From: Thermoplasmata archaeon | Lineage (GTDB): Archaea > Thermoplasmatota > Thermoplasmata > RBG-16-68-12 | DNA: 17,148 nt | NCBI GenBank assembly: GCA_021788795.1 | Contig: JAJYKG010000014.1 | Location: forward strand, 1-17,148 | Direction of reading: 5' to 3' | Part shown: piece after piece, positions 6,309 to 13,510 of the stretch | Numbering within the stretch: the first letter of the stretch is position 1 | Layout: every line of letters begins with the position of its first letter | The notes under the pieces: model-generated | Seen by the model: only the letters and a program-made list of their open reading frames with translations | Database searches by the model: none | Told to the model about the DNA's origin: nothing | Made by a program: the position numbers and the translations under genes

Positions 6309-7169
6309 ATGGAAGCGAGCGAGGGGTTCATGAGGGCCCTCGGATACCGGATGTTCTACCGGTCCTTCGGCACCGCGTCGAGGGGCACGGTGCTCTGCCT
6401 GCACGGCGGCCCGGGTGCGAGCCACGAGTACCTCCTGCCCATCGCGGACCTGGCCCCGTTCGGCTACCGCGTCGTGCTCTTCGACCAGTTGGGCTGCGGT
6501 CACTCGGAGCGGACCCGGGGCACGTCGCTCTACACGGTCGAGCACAACATCGAGGAGGTCGAGGGGGTGCGCCGCGCCCTCGGCCGGGTGCACCTCTTCG
6601 GCTCCAGCTACGGCGGCGCGCTCCTCCTCGCGGTGGCCCTGAAATACCAGCGGAACCTCCGCAGCCTCGTCGTCGCGAGCGGGCTCGCGAGCACGCCGCT
6701 CACGGTGCGCGAGATGTGGCGGCTCATCGACCGGCTGCCGCCGTCCGTCCGCAGGACGATCCGCGAGTCCAACGAGAAGGGGGACTTCCAGAGCCCGCGG
6801 TACCTGAAGGCCGTGGACGTGTTCTACCGGACCCACCTGTGCCGGCTCCCCGTCTGGCCCCACGAGGTCGTCCAGAGCCTGGAGAACACGGGGACCGTCT
6901 ACCGCGTGATGAACGGCCCGAACGAGTTCACGATCACGGGGAGGATCCGGGACTGGGACGTGACGGACCAGCTGCCGCGGATCCGACGGCCGACGCTCGT
7001 GACGGTCGGGCGCCACGGCGAGGTCACGCCGCGGGTCGCGCGCGAGATCCACCGCGGCATCCGCGGCTCCAGGCTCGTGCAGTTCCGGGAGAGCTCGCCC
7101 ATGGCCTTCTGGGAGGAACGGCCCCGCTACATCGAGGTGCTGAGAGACTTTCTGGACCACGTGAGGTGA
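6309..7169 (+). CDS. Proline-iminopeptidase-like alpha/beta hydrolase (tricorn factor F1 family), catalytic Asp and His replaced
   Basis: The product has 286 residues, close to Thermoplasma factor F1 (about 293). ATG 6309 has GGGGAG upstream. Family marks are oxyanion-hole HGGPG (32-36), FDQLGCGHSE (58-67), nucleophile Ser100 in GSSYGG, and the lid segment MNGPNEFTITG (201-211) whose Glu206 anchors the substrate N-terminus in F1. Active relatives read GxYDEVTP and SH near the end. Here the first is GRHGEVTP, with Gly237 where the catalytic Asp should be, and the second is ESSPM, with Pro264 in place of the catalytic His. Each change is one base from the expected codon (GAC to GGC; CAC to CCC). 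The frame is intact, so this looks like a recently inactivated or repurposed aminopeptidase. It is convergent with purD, 12 bases apart. Confidence 0.85.
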   Translation: MEASEGFMRALGYRMFYRSFGTASRGTVLCLHGGPGASHEYLLPIADLAPFGYRVVLFDQLGCGHSERTRGTSLYTVEHNIEEVEGVRRALGRVHLFGSSYGGALLLAVALKYQRNLRSLVVASGLASTPLTVREMWRLIDRLPPSVRRTIRESNEKGDFQSPRYLKAVDVFYRTHLCRLPVWPHEVVQSLENTGTVYRVMNGPNEFTITGRIRDWDVTDQLPRIRRPTLVTVGRHGEVTPRVAREIHRGIRGSRLVQFRESSPMAFWEERPRYIEVLRDFLDHVR

Positions 7170-7181
7170 GGGCGCCGCCGC

Positions 7182-8507
7182 TCAAGGCCCGCCCCGGATC
7201 TTCCGCATCTTCTCGACCTTGCGCGCGATGGCCTCGGGCTTGCCGATGTCCCGCCGCGCGTAGAAGCTCCCGCCGATGAACGCGAGGGCCTCCTCGGAAA
7301 CGGATTCGGCCCCCTCCAGGTCGTCCGCGACGCCGACCACCGCGAGGGACCGCGACGTCGTCGTGTACACCTTGCCGTCCCGTTCGTCCACCGCGGCGTA
7401 GTAGAGGTGCGCCCCGGTGCGGCGGATGCTCTCCTCGTCCACCTTGAGCTGCTCCCCCGCCCTCGGGTGCGTGCCGTAGCCGGGCGGCACGACGTACTTG
7501 CAGACCGTGGCCTTCTTCGCGAAGCGCGCGCGGAGCGACAGGCCGCCGCTCGCCACGCTGCTGCACAGGTCCACGAAGTTGTCCTCGAGGATCGGGAGGA
7601 CGTTCATGGACTCCGGGTCGGCGAAGCGCACGTTGTACTCGAGGAGCTTCGGGCCGTCCTTCGTCGCCATGAAGCCGCCGTAGAGGACGCCCTTGAACGG
7701 CGTCCCGCGGTCCGCCATGGCCTCGACCGTGCGGCGCATCGTCTCCAGGGCCTGCTCGTAGTCGAGCTTCGTGACGAAGGGGAGGAGGTGGTCCGCGTCG
7801 CTGTACGAGCCCATGCCGCCCGTGTTCGGCCCGCGGTCGCCCTCGTAGGCGCGCTTGTGGTCCTGGGCGAGGGGGCAGGGCACGAGCCGCTTCCCGTCGC
7901 AGAGGGCCTGGAGGGAGAACTCCTCGCCCACGAGCTTCTCCTCGACGAGGAAGCGCGCCGCGCCGCCGATCCTTTTCTCGAGGATCTCGCGGCCGTACGC
8001 GAGGGCGCCCTCCTTGGAGGAGAAGTGGTCCCCCCAGACCTGCACGCCCTTGCCGCCCGTGAGGCCGAGGGGCTTGATCACGAACTCGAAGTTGCTGTCG
8101 AGGACGAACTCGGAGAAGGGCGCGTAGGAGTCGAAGGCCCAGTACGACGGGAGGCCGGGGATGCCGGCCGTCTTCATGAGGTCCCGGGTGAACTCCTTGT
8201 TCGTCTCGAGTTGCGCGGCCGCCTTCGTCGGGCCGACGGTCGGGATGCCGCGAGCCTCGAGGGCGTCCACGACGCCTCTCTCGAGCGGCGCCTCCGGCCC
8301 GATGACCGCGAGTTCCGCGCGCTGGTCCTGCGCCCAGCCGACGACCCGTTCCACCGCGTTCACGTCGCCGAGGAGGACCTCCTTCGCGGCGCGGCGGATC
8401 CCGGGGTTCTGGTTGGCCATCGCCGCAAGGATGTCCGCTCCACTGCGGCGCAGCGCCTCGACGATGGCATGCTCCCGTCCTCCGCCCCCGACGACGAGGA
8501 CCCGCAC
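7182..8507 (-). CDS. purD: Phosphoribosylamine--glycine ligase (GAR synthetase)
   Basis: The product has 441 residues, near the usual 420-440. It joins phosphoribosylamine and glycine using ATP, the second step of purine synthesis, in the cytoplasm. Visible in order are the N-terminal GGGGREHA (7-14), GPEAPLERGVVDAL, the ATP-grasp start ETNKEFTRDLMKTAGIP, KPLGLTGGKGVQVW, EEKLVGEEFSLQALCDG, GPNTGGMGSYS, and EYNVRFADPE, which carries metal-binding residues. GTG 8507 is chosen because the nucleotide-binding strand VRVLVVGG begins there and a TATA-like CCTTTAG lies 26 bases upstream, indicating a leaderless message; the longer open frame upstream has no family similarity. It is physically separate from purH-purN, with its own promoter. 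Confidence 0.93.
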   Translation of the reverse strand: MRVLVVGGGGREHAIVEALRRSGADILAAMANQNPGIRRAAKEVLLGDVNAVERVVGWAQDQRAELAVIGPEAPLERGVVDALEARGIPTVGPTKAAAQLETNKEFTRDLMKTAGIPGLPSYWAFDSYAPFSEFVLDSNFEFVIKPLGLTGGKGVQVWGDHFSSKEGALAYGREILEKRIGGAARFLVEEKLVGEEFSLQALCDGKRLVPCPLAQDHKRAYEGDRGPNTGGMGSYSDADHLLPFVTKLDYEQALETMRRTVEAMADRGTPFKGVLYGGFMATKDGPKLLEYNVRFADPESMNVLPILEDNFVDLCSSVASGGLSLRARFAKKATVCKYVVPPGYGTHPRAGEQLKVDEESIRRTGAHLYYAAVDERDGKVYTTTSRSLAVVGVADDLEGAESVSEEALAFIGGSFYARRDIGKPEAIARKVEKMRKIRGGP

Positions 8508-8529
8508 GCCCGCGGCATCCCCCAGGGAG

Positions 8530-8537
8530 GCTAAAGG
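8530..8537 (-). promoter_or_regulatory. Putative TATA box of purD
   Basis: The minus strand reads CCTTTAGC, centred about 26 bases upstream of GTG 8507. The spacing fits archaeal leaderless initiation and supports that start. Confidence 0.5.
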
Positions 8538-8631
8538 GTTTCGGGGGGCGCAAACCACCACCCGACCCGATCCCGGGAGCGGCCGGAAGACGTATGCGGC
8601 GATAGCGCGATTCAGTTCGTGGAGTGGAGAG

Positions 8632-8901
8632 ATGACGAGTGAACGGCCGCAACGCGTTCGCGAGCAGCTTTGGGTCCCGGGAGCGGTCCTTCTCGCCTTC
8701 GGAGCAGTCCTTATCTTCGTGAGTCTGCTCAGCATTTCATCCGTATACACGAGACTTGGCACCGGGGCCTTCTCGAACCCGAATGCGCCCGTCCCAAACG
8801 GCTATCCGGACACCCTCTTGGGTTCTGCCTACGCAACCCAGGCCGTCGGGTTCCTGATGGCCTTGATCGGAATAGTCTTCCTCCTGGTTCCCCGTCGCTG
8901 A
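8632..8901 (+). CDS. Small two-helix membrane protein
   Basis: The product has 89 residues. Two hydrophobic helices are visible: about 13-35 (LWVPGAVLLAFGAVLIFVSLLSI) and 66-86 (ending FLMALIGIVFLLV), separated by a polar Asn/Pro-rich loop of about 30 residues (GAFSNPNAPVPNGYP). The tail is PRR. GTGGAGAG sits directly before ATG 8632 as a ribosome-binding site. Base composition is visibly less GC-rich than the neighbours, with more T- and A-ending codons. It is divergent from purD and convergent with the next small membrane gene. No family recognised. Confidence 0.6.
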   Translation: MTSERPQRVREQLWVPGAVLLAFGAVLIFVSLLSISSVYTRLGTGAFSNPNAPVPNGYPDTLLGSAYATQAVGFLMALIGIVFLLVPRR

Positions 8902-8969
8902 GCTCCGACAAGGCTCTGGCCCCCCGTCCCGCCGAGCCCGACGCGGCGGTGCTCGGGCATGGGTCATGG

Positions 8970-9167
8970 TCACCTCTGTAGCCGTCGCCCGTCCGCCGAC
9001 GCCATGAGCAGCAAGTACCCGAGCCCGAATGCGGCCACAGACGACACGAGGTCGTAGACGATGAGCACGATGAGGCCGCCCCCTATCCAAGTGAACAGCC
9101 CAACGCCGAATCCCACAGCAGCAACCGCGAGGAGCACGATCCCTGTCACGCCGTACGCCACGCGCAT
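8970..9167 (-). CDS. Small two-helix membrane protein
   Basis: The product has 65 residues from ATG 9167. It is almost wholly hydrophobic: helix about 5-27 (YGVTGIVLLAVAAVGFGVGLF), a Trp-Gly turn, helix about 31-55 (LIVLIVYDLVSSVAAFGLGYLL), and a short basic tail (GRRLQR). A longer version starting at GTG 9365 adds 66 residues of low-complexity sequence with no protein-like pattern, so the short form is preferred. GGGTG lies shortly before the ATG as a weak ribosome-binding site. Function unknown; it may belong with the opposing small membrane gene 68 bases away. Confidence 0.5.
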   Translation of the reverse strand: MRVAYGVTGIVLLAVAAVGFGVGLFTWIGGGLIVLIVYDLVSSVAAFGLGYLLLMASADGRRLQR

Positions 9168-9600
9168 CGCACCCGAAATCCGGTGCGGACCGCCTAACGC
9201 GACCGTGCTTTCGCCCGACGTCGCCCTGGTGTGCGGAATAGCATCCACGTAGAGGAGGCAAGCGCCGCATCCCCCCGGAAAGGGTTTCGTCCGCCCTGTT
9301 CCGCGAACCGCGGACCGCGGCGCGGCGGAGTTCCGGACGGGCTCCACGAGCTGCGCCTCGGACACGACGACCCTCGGCTACACGTACGACGTCCCGGCCT
9401 CCTGTCCGACGGCATCCTTGATCAACGCGGAAAGAGCCTGGGCGGACCGCTTCAGCGTCACCGCCGGACCGGTCAGCGTTAACCCGGACGCCAGCATGCT
9501 CTCCGGCGCCAGCACGGGCGACGTGATCTCGAGGGCGCCCCCGTGGTCGCGTTCCACCCTGCCTGAGTCCAATCCTGCCACGGCCCAGCCGCCCGGCGGG
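9168..9600. other. Stretch without a convincing gene
   Basis: There is no gene I can defend between the small membrane gene and the folD stop. Two overlapping open frames both have GC-rich third positions. On the plus strand, 9250-9600 reads TGSTSCASDTTTLGYTYDV onwards, but it has no start codon before TTG 9418 and runs on into antisense folD. On the minus strand, 9378-9581 would give 67 residues (containing SALIKDAVGQEAGTSYV), with no ribosome-binding site or TATA box seen. Either could be the remnant of a decayed gene. No tRNA, repeat array or strong hairpin seen. Confidence 0.4.
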
Positions 9601-10482
9601 TCACTCGAGCGCCAGCTCCGCGGCCCGCACGGTGTTCACGAGGAGCATCGCGATGGTCATCGGGCCCACCCCGCCCGGCACGGGGGTGATCGCCTTCGCC
9701 TTCTCCTTGACCGCGTCGAAGTCCACGTCCCCCACGGTGCGGTAGCCGCTCTTCTTCGTGGCGTCGGGAATCCGGTTCGTGGCGACGTCGATCACGACGA
9801 CGCCGTCCTGGACCATGTCCGCACGGATCGTTTGGGGGGCGCCCATGGCCGCCACCAGGATGTCCGCCCGCCGCGTGTGCGCCGCGAGGTCCCGGGTCGC
9901 GCTGTGGACGACGGTCACCGTGGCGTTCGCCTTGGGGGCCTTCTGCATGAGGAGCGCGGCGAGCGGCTTCCCGACGATGTTGCTCCGCCCCGCGATGACG
10001 ACGTCCTTCCCCGCGGGGTCGTTCCCGCTGCGCACGAGGAGCTCGACGACGCCCGCGGGCGTCGCGGGGGCGAACCGCGGCGTGCCGATGAGCACGCGGC
10101 CGACGTTGTCGGGGTGGAAGCAGTCCACGTCCTTCCGCGGGTCCACCGCGGTCACCGCGGCCTCGACGGCGATCTGCGGGGGCAGCGGCTGCTGGACGAG
10201 GATGCCGTGGACCTTGGGGTCCCGGTTCAGGCTCGCGACCTCCCGGAGGAGCACGTCCTGCGGCGTGTCCTTGGGCATCGTGATCGTCTGGTGGGCCATG
10301 CCCATCTCCTCGCACGCCCTGCCCTTCATCTTCACGTAGAGCTGCGACCCCGGGTTGTCCCCGACGAGGATCGCGGTGAGCCCCGGGTTCACGCCCCGCG
10401 CGCGCAGACGTTCGAGGCGTGCCTGCAGCTCGCCCCGGATCTCGTCCGCCACGCGCTTGCCATCGATGATGTCGCCCGTCAT
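9601..10482 (-). CDS. folD: Bifunctional methylenetetrahydrofolate dehydrogenase/cyclohydrolase
   Basis: The product has 293 residues, standard for FolD. It oxidises 5,10-methylene-THF to methenyl-THF and hydrolyses that to 10-formyl-THF, the donor for PurN and PurH. Visible are the catalytic pair Tyr49 and Lys53 in YVKMK, GILVQQPLP, KDVDCFHPDN, the Rossmann signature GRSNIVGKPLA, VVHSATRDL, and the C-terminal PVPGGVGPMTIAMLL. The motif usually VDGF/VDGL has Cys instead of Gly. ATG 10482 is preferred because GGTGA, complementary to archaeal 16S rRNA, lies five bases upstream; that GTG (10491) is itself an in-frame alternative adding three residues. Its presence points to tetrahydrofolate rather than only methanopterin as carrier. 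Confidence 0.93.
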   Translation of the reverse strand: MTGDIIDGKRVADEIRGELQARLERLRARGVNPGLTAILVGDNPGSQLYVKMKGRACEEMGMAHQTITMPKDTPQDVLLREVASLNRDPKVHGILVQQPLPPQIAVEAAVTAVDPRKDVDCFHPDNVGRVLIGTPRFAPATPAGVVELLVRSGNDPAGKDVVIAGRSNIVGKPLAALLMQKAPKANATVTVVHSATRDLAAHTRRADILVAAMGAPQTIRADMVQDGVVVIDVATNRIPDATKKSGYRTVGDVDFDAVKEKAKAITPVPGGVGPMTIAMLLVNTVRAAELALE

Positions 10483-10617
10483 GGAGCTCACCGCCGCCGG
10501 AAACCCGGGACGGGCTATGGACTTTGAGCATGGGCTCTCGTTACCGCGCCCCTCCCCGCGCGTGCGTGCGCGCGTGTGGGAATGTTATCTGCGAAGGCGG
10601 TGAAACGCACCCTTTCG

Positions 10618-10628
10618 GTGTCAGACAC
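10618..10628. promoter_or_regulatory. Short palindrome upstream of the winged-helix regulator
   Basis: GTGTC-A-GACAC is a perfect inverted repeat about 30 bases before the TATA-like box of the winged-helix gene, in the region shared with divergent folD. It may be an operator, possibly for autoregulation. It is short enough to be chance. Confidence 0.3.
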
Positions 10629-10657
10629 GCGGAGATTGGCTATCACACGAGAGAACA

Positions 10658-10664
10658 CTTAAGG
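10658..10664 (+). promoter_or_regulatory. Putative TATA box of the winged-helix gene
   Basis: CTTAAGG is centred 31 bases before ATG 10692 in an otherwise GC-rich region, implying a leader of only a few bases. No ribosome-binding site precedes the ATG, which agrees with a leaderless or nearly leaderless message. Confidence 0.45.
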
Positions 10665-10691
10665 CCCCTCCATGGATTCAGTCCTCTCCGG

Positions 10692-11201
10692 ATGCACTCG
10701 AACGATTGGACGCGTGAGCTGACAGAGCGTCAGCGCGAGGTCCTCTCGATCGTCGTGGAGAACAAGGTCTACCGGAACCGCGACTCGAGGATCCCGGAGC
10801 TGGCCTCCCAGATGGGGATCGCCCCCGCCGCGGTGGCCAAGCACCTCCTCGAGATCGAGAAGAGCGCGCTCCTCCTGGTGAGCGTCAGCCCGTCGGAGCA
10901 GGGCAAGCGGATCTACGAGCGGCTCCAGTTCGAGCCGCGCCCCGAGCGGCAGACCTCCGAGGCCCTCGACGACCAGAAGCTGCGGATCCTGGCGTTCCTG
11001 CGGGACCACCCGGACGCGACGGCGAGCGAGGTCTCCGAGGAGCTCGCCTTCTCCGACTACACAACGATCAACGGGCTGCGGGTCCTCGGCGCGATCGCGC
11101 TCGTCGTGAAGCAGCGGGGCCCCGCGCTCCGCCGCGGCGTGCCCCCGTACGTCTACCGGCTCACCCCGCACGGGGCCGACGTCCTCGCGCGGCACCGCTG
11201 A
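10692..11201 (+). CDS. Tandem winged-helix DNA-binding protein, probable transcription regulator
   Basis: The product has 169 residues and appears to contain two winged-helix units. The first (about 8-75) has ELTERQREVLSIVVENKVY, then a turn and recognition helix in IPELASQMGIAPAAVAKHLLEIE, and a wing ending in LTP-like VSPSEQGKRIYERL. The second (about 93-166) has DDQKLRILAFLRDHPDATASEVSEEL, a helix (DYTTINGLRVLGAI) and a wing YVYRLTPHGADVLARH. No ligand-binding domain is present. ATG 10692 is chosen because the first helix begins soon after it and a TATA-like box sits 31 bases upstream; the longer upstream frame is rich in Cys/Arg and not protein-like. It lies between folD (divergent) and the geranylgeranyl reductase (50 bases downstream), so control of folate or lipid genes is a guess. 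Confidence 0.75.
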   Translation: MHSNDWTRELTERQREVLSIVVENKVYRNRDSRIPELASQMGIAPAAVAKHLLEIEKSALLLVSVSPSEQGKRIYERLQFEPRPERQTSEALDDQKLRILAFLRDHPDATASEVSEELAFSDYTTINGLRVLGAIALVVKQRGPALRRGVPPYVYRLTPHGADVLARHR

Positions 11202-11217
11202 GCCGCCGGCGCAAGGC

Positions 11218-11224
11218 AGATATC
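11218..11224 (+). promoter_or_regulatory. Putative TATA box of the geranylgeranyl reductase gene
   Basis: AGATATC is centred 30 bases before GTG 11251 but only 15 before TTG 11236, so it argues for the GTG start. Confidence 0.45.
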
Positions 11225-11250
11225 GGCCCGGCCCCTTGGCTCAGGGCGAC

Positions 11251-12402
11251 GTGCACGACGCCATCATCGTGGGCGCGGGGCCCGCCGGGGGCATGGCCGC
11301 GCGGCCCCTCGCCGCCGCGGGATATTCGACGCTGGTCCTGGAGAAGAAGCGGATCGTGGGCGAGCCCGTGCAGTGCGCGGAGGGCGTGAGCGCCTTCGGC
11401 CTCGCGTCGAACGGACTGCGGCCCGAGGACGCGTGGGTCGCCCAGCGGATCGACGGCGCCCGCTGTGTCGTCCCGAGCGGCAGGAGCTTCTTCATTACCC
11501 GTCTGCCCGGCTACGCGATCGACCGCGCGGCCTTCGACCGCTGGATCGTCGACGGCGCCGTGGACGACGGGGCGGACCTCCGGACCTCGACGCGGGTCAC
11601 CGGAGTGGAGCGGCGGGACGGCGGCTGGAGGGTCCACGCGGGCGAGGAGACCTTCGAGGGCCGAATACTGATCGCGGCGGACGGGCCGACGAGCTTCCTC
11701 GCGAAGGCCCTGGGCCTCGTCCGGTACCAGGAGCAGATCCGCGCGTATGAGTACCGCTTCCCGCGGGACGCGGCGCGGGTCCCGGACCCGGACCGCTTCC
11801 TCCTCTACGTCGGCGAGCGCTACGACGGCGGCTATGCGTGGATCTTCCCGAAGGGCGACTCGGTGAACGTGGGCGCGGGGGGCCACATCGACGCCCACGC
11901 CGCCGCCGTGGCCTTCTGCCGCGAGCACGGGATGGACCCGGACCGGCGGGAGAAGGTCATCGCGGGGACGATCCCCTACCGCTACGACCTGGCGGCGTAC
12001 GGGATCCCGGGCTTCGCGGTCGCGGGCGACGCCGCCGGCGTGACGAACCCCATGAACGGCGCGGGGATCCACCCCGGGCTCTTCAGCGGGCGGATCGCGG
12101 GGGAGTTCGCCTGCGCGGCGCTCGAGAGGGAGGACCCGGGCGGGATGGCGGGATACGACCGTGTGATCCGGAACTCGCCCTTCCTCGACCCCATCCTGTG
12201 GTGGATGATCGAGCGCGTGCGCCGCTGGCCGGACCGCCTCATGGACGACGTGGGCGAGGAGCTCGACGGCCTCGACTGGAGGGCCGTGACCCTGCGCTTC
12301 GCGGCGTCCGTGGTCCCGCGGAAGCCGTGGCTCGCCCTCCACACGCGCGAGTTCCTCCGCATGGTGCGGGCGCTGGAGCTTTGCGAGCACTTCGGATGGT
12401 AG
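11251..12402 (+). CDS. Geranylgeranyl reductase family FAD-dependent oxidoreductase
   Basis: The product has 383 residues. In archaea this family saturates the geranylgeranyl chains of ether lipids (digeranylgeranylglycerophospholipid reductase), working at the membrane. Visible are the FAD Rossmann motif VGAGPAGG (7-14) with Glu31 at the end of the second strand, PVQCAEGVS (39-47) with the conserved Cys, YAWIFPKGDSVNVGAG in the substrate region, and the second FAD motif VAGDAAGVTNPMNGAGI. No ATG is near the start. GTG 11251 puts the first strand at residue 4, as is normal for the family, and lies 30 bases after a TATA-like box; TTG 11236 would add five residues. A related menaquinone- or chlorophyll-side-chain reductase cannot be excluded, but the archaeal setting favours lipid saturation. 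Confidence 0.85.
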   Translation: MHDAIIVGAGPAGGMAARPLAAAGYSTLVLEKKRIVGEPVQCAEGVSAFGLASNGLRPEDAWVAQRIDGARCVVPSGRSFFITRLPGYAIDRAAFDRWIVDGAVDDGADLRTSTRVTGVERRDGGWRVHAGEETFEGRILIAADGPTSFLAKALGLVRYQEQIRAYEYRFPRDAARVPDPDRFLLYVGERYDGGYAWIFPKGDSVNVGAGGHIDAHAAAVAFCREHGMDPDRREKVIAGTIPYRYDLAAYGIPGFAVAGDAAGVTNPMNGAGIHPGLFSGRIAGEFACAALEREDPGGMAGYDRVIRNSPFLDPILWWMIERVRRWPDRLMDDVGEELDGLDWRAVTLRFAASVVPRKPWLALHTREFLRMVRALELCEHFGW

Positions 12403-12417
12403 GGTCCCGGCCCCGCT

Positions 12418-12439
12418 GGATATTCCGATAGGGATATTC
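12418..12439 (+). repeat. Direct repeat GGATATTC x2 upstream of the MetF-like gene
   Basis: GGATATTC occurs at 12418-12425 and 12432-12439, 14 bases start to start, in the AT-richest part of the gap between the reductase and the MetF-like gene. It may be a paired regulator site, or one copy may act as the TATA box of a message with a short leader. A weaker TATA candidate, CTCAAG (12462-12467), lies 28 bases before ATG 12493. Confidence 0.35.
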
Positions 12440-12492
12440 TCTCCCGTGGGCTCGCGACAGGCTCAAGTCCCGCGGGGGCCTTGCACCGGGAA

Positions 12493-13452
12493 ATGGGCGC
12501 GGAGGCCACCGTCCGTTCGCAGCGCGCGGGGAGCCGCCTCGAGCGCGTCCTCTCCGACGGCCACTTCGCGGTGACCGCGGAGATCGCGCCCCCGGGTTCC
12601 GCGGACCCCATGGAGGTGCGCCGGATCGCGGCCCTGTTCCGCGACACGACGGACGCCTGCAACGTGACGGACTGCCAGCGGGCCATGGTCCGGATGTCCG
12701 CCCTCGCCGCCGCCGTCCTCGCCGCCCAGGAGGGCGTGGAGCCCGTCCTCCAGCTCGTGCTCCGCGACCGCAACCGGATCGCCCTCCAGGCGGACCTCCT
12801 CGGCGCCGCGGCCCTGGGCATCCGCAACGTGCTCTGCCTCCGGGGCGACCCGCCGCACGTCGGGAACGAACGTGGAGCCGCGGGCGTGTACGACCTCTCG
12901 ACCGAGGAGTTCCTCTCCACCGCGCGGGAGCTGCGGGACCAGGGCACCCTCCGCGGGGGCGACCGGGTCGACGTGCCGCCGCGGCTCTTCTTGGGTGCCA
13001 CCGCGAACCCGTTCGCGGGCCCGCCGGAGGAATCCTTCGCGAACCTGCGCGGCAAGGTGACCGCGGGCGCGGACTTCGTCCAGACCCAGGCCATCTACGA
13101 CCTCGAGCGCTTCGAGGAATGGATGCGCCTCGTCCGCAAGGAGTGGCTCCACGAGCACGTCCACATCCTGGCGGGCGTCATCCCGCTGCGCTCCGCGAGG
13201 ATGGCCCACTTCATGGCCGAGAAGGTCCCCGGCGTCGTCGTCCCGCGGGACCTCCTCCACCGGATGAGCAGCGCCGCGGACCCGAGGGCGGAAGGCCACC
13301 GCATTGCCCTGCGGACGATCCAGACGCTCCAGGCCATCGAGGGTGTGCACGGCGTCCACCTCATGGCCGTGAACTGGGAGGAGGCGGTCCCGGCCCTCGT
13401 CCGGGACGCTGGGCTCGGGCCGTGGCCGCGCGCCGCAGTGTCGCCCACGTGA
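12493..13452 (+). CDS. metF: Methylenetetrahydrofolate reductase family protein
   Basis: The product has 319 residues, near bacterial MetF (about 296), with a TIM-barrel flavoprotein pattern. It would reduce 5,10-methylene-THF to 5-methyl-THF. Visible marks are VTAEIAPP near residue 30, the Glu matching the catalytic Glu of the FEFFPP motif; NVTDCQRAMVRMS; NVLCLRGDPP near 115-121, the Asp that contacts the flavin; KVTAGADFVQTQAIYD; and the C-terminal GVHLMAVNWEEAVP typical of the family. ATG 12493 is preferred over TTG 12481. Next to folD and the folate-using purine genes it fits a tetrahydrofolate one-carbon network. Which electron donor it uses (NAD(P)H, ferredoxin or a partner subunit) cannot be told; no MetV-like gene is nearby. 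Confidence 0.82.
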   Translation: MGAEATVRSQRAGSRLERVLSDGHFAVTAEIAPPGSADPMEVRRIAALFRDTTDACNVTDCQRAMVRMSALAAAVLAAQEGVEPVLQLVLRDRNRIALQADLLGAAALGIRNVLCLRGDPPHVGNERGAAGVYDLSTEEFLSTARELRDQGTLRGGDRVDVPPRLFLGATANPFAGPPEESFANLRGKVTAGADFVQTQAIYDLERFEEWMRLVRKEWLHEHVHILAGVIPLRSARMAHFMAEKVPGVVVPRDLLHRMSSAADPRAEGHRIALRTIQTLQAIEGVHGVHLMAVNWEEAVPALVRDAGLGPWPRAAVSPT

Positions 13453-13482
13453 CGGCGCGCCCCCGGAGCGGCGGGCTCTCAA

Positions 13483-13490
13483 GCTTTAAG
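13483..13490 (+). promoter_or_regulatory. TATA box of purH-purN
   Basis: GCTTTAAG is a clear AT block in GC-rich surroundings, centred about 24 bases before GTG 13511 and 36 before ATG 13523. It indicates that purH-purN has its own transcript, separate from the MetF-like gene 58 bases upstream. Confidence 0.55.
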
Positions 13491-13510
13491 GGGGAGCCCA
13501 CCATTCCTGC

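Noticed and set aside
8508..8762. N-terminal extension of purD to ATG 8762
   Set aside because: It overlaps the promoter and the divergent small membrane gene, shows no PurD similarity, and has a TATA-like box inside it.
8932..8956. Inverted repeat CCGAGC/GCTCGG between the two convergent small membrane genes
   Set aside because: The stem is only 6 bp with a 13-base loop and no T-tract. It is too weak in this GC-rich sequence to call a terminator.
10560..10660. Possible RNA gene in the folD/regulator gap
   Set aside because: Small stems such as CACC/GGTG are present, but no cloverleaf, TPsiC-like arm or C/D boxes could be assembled.
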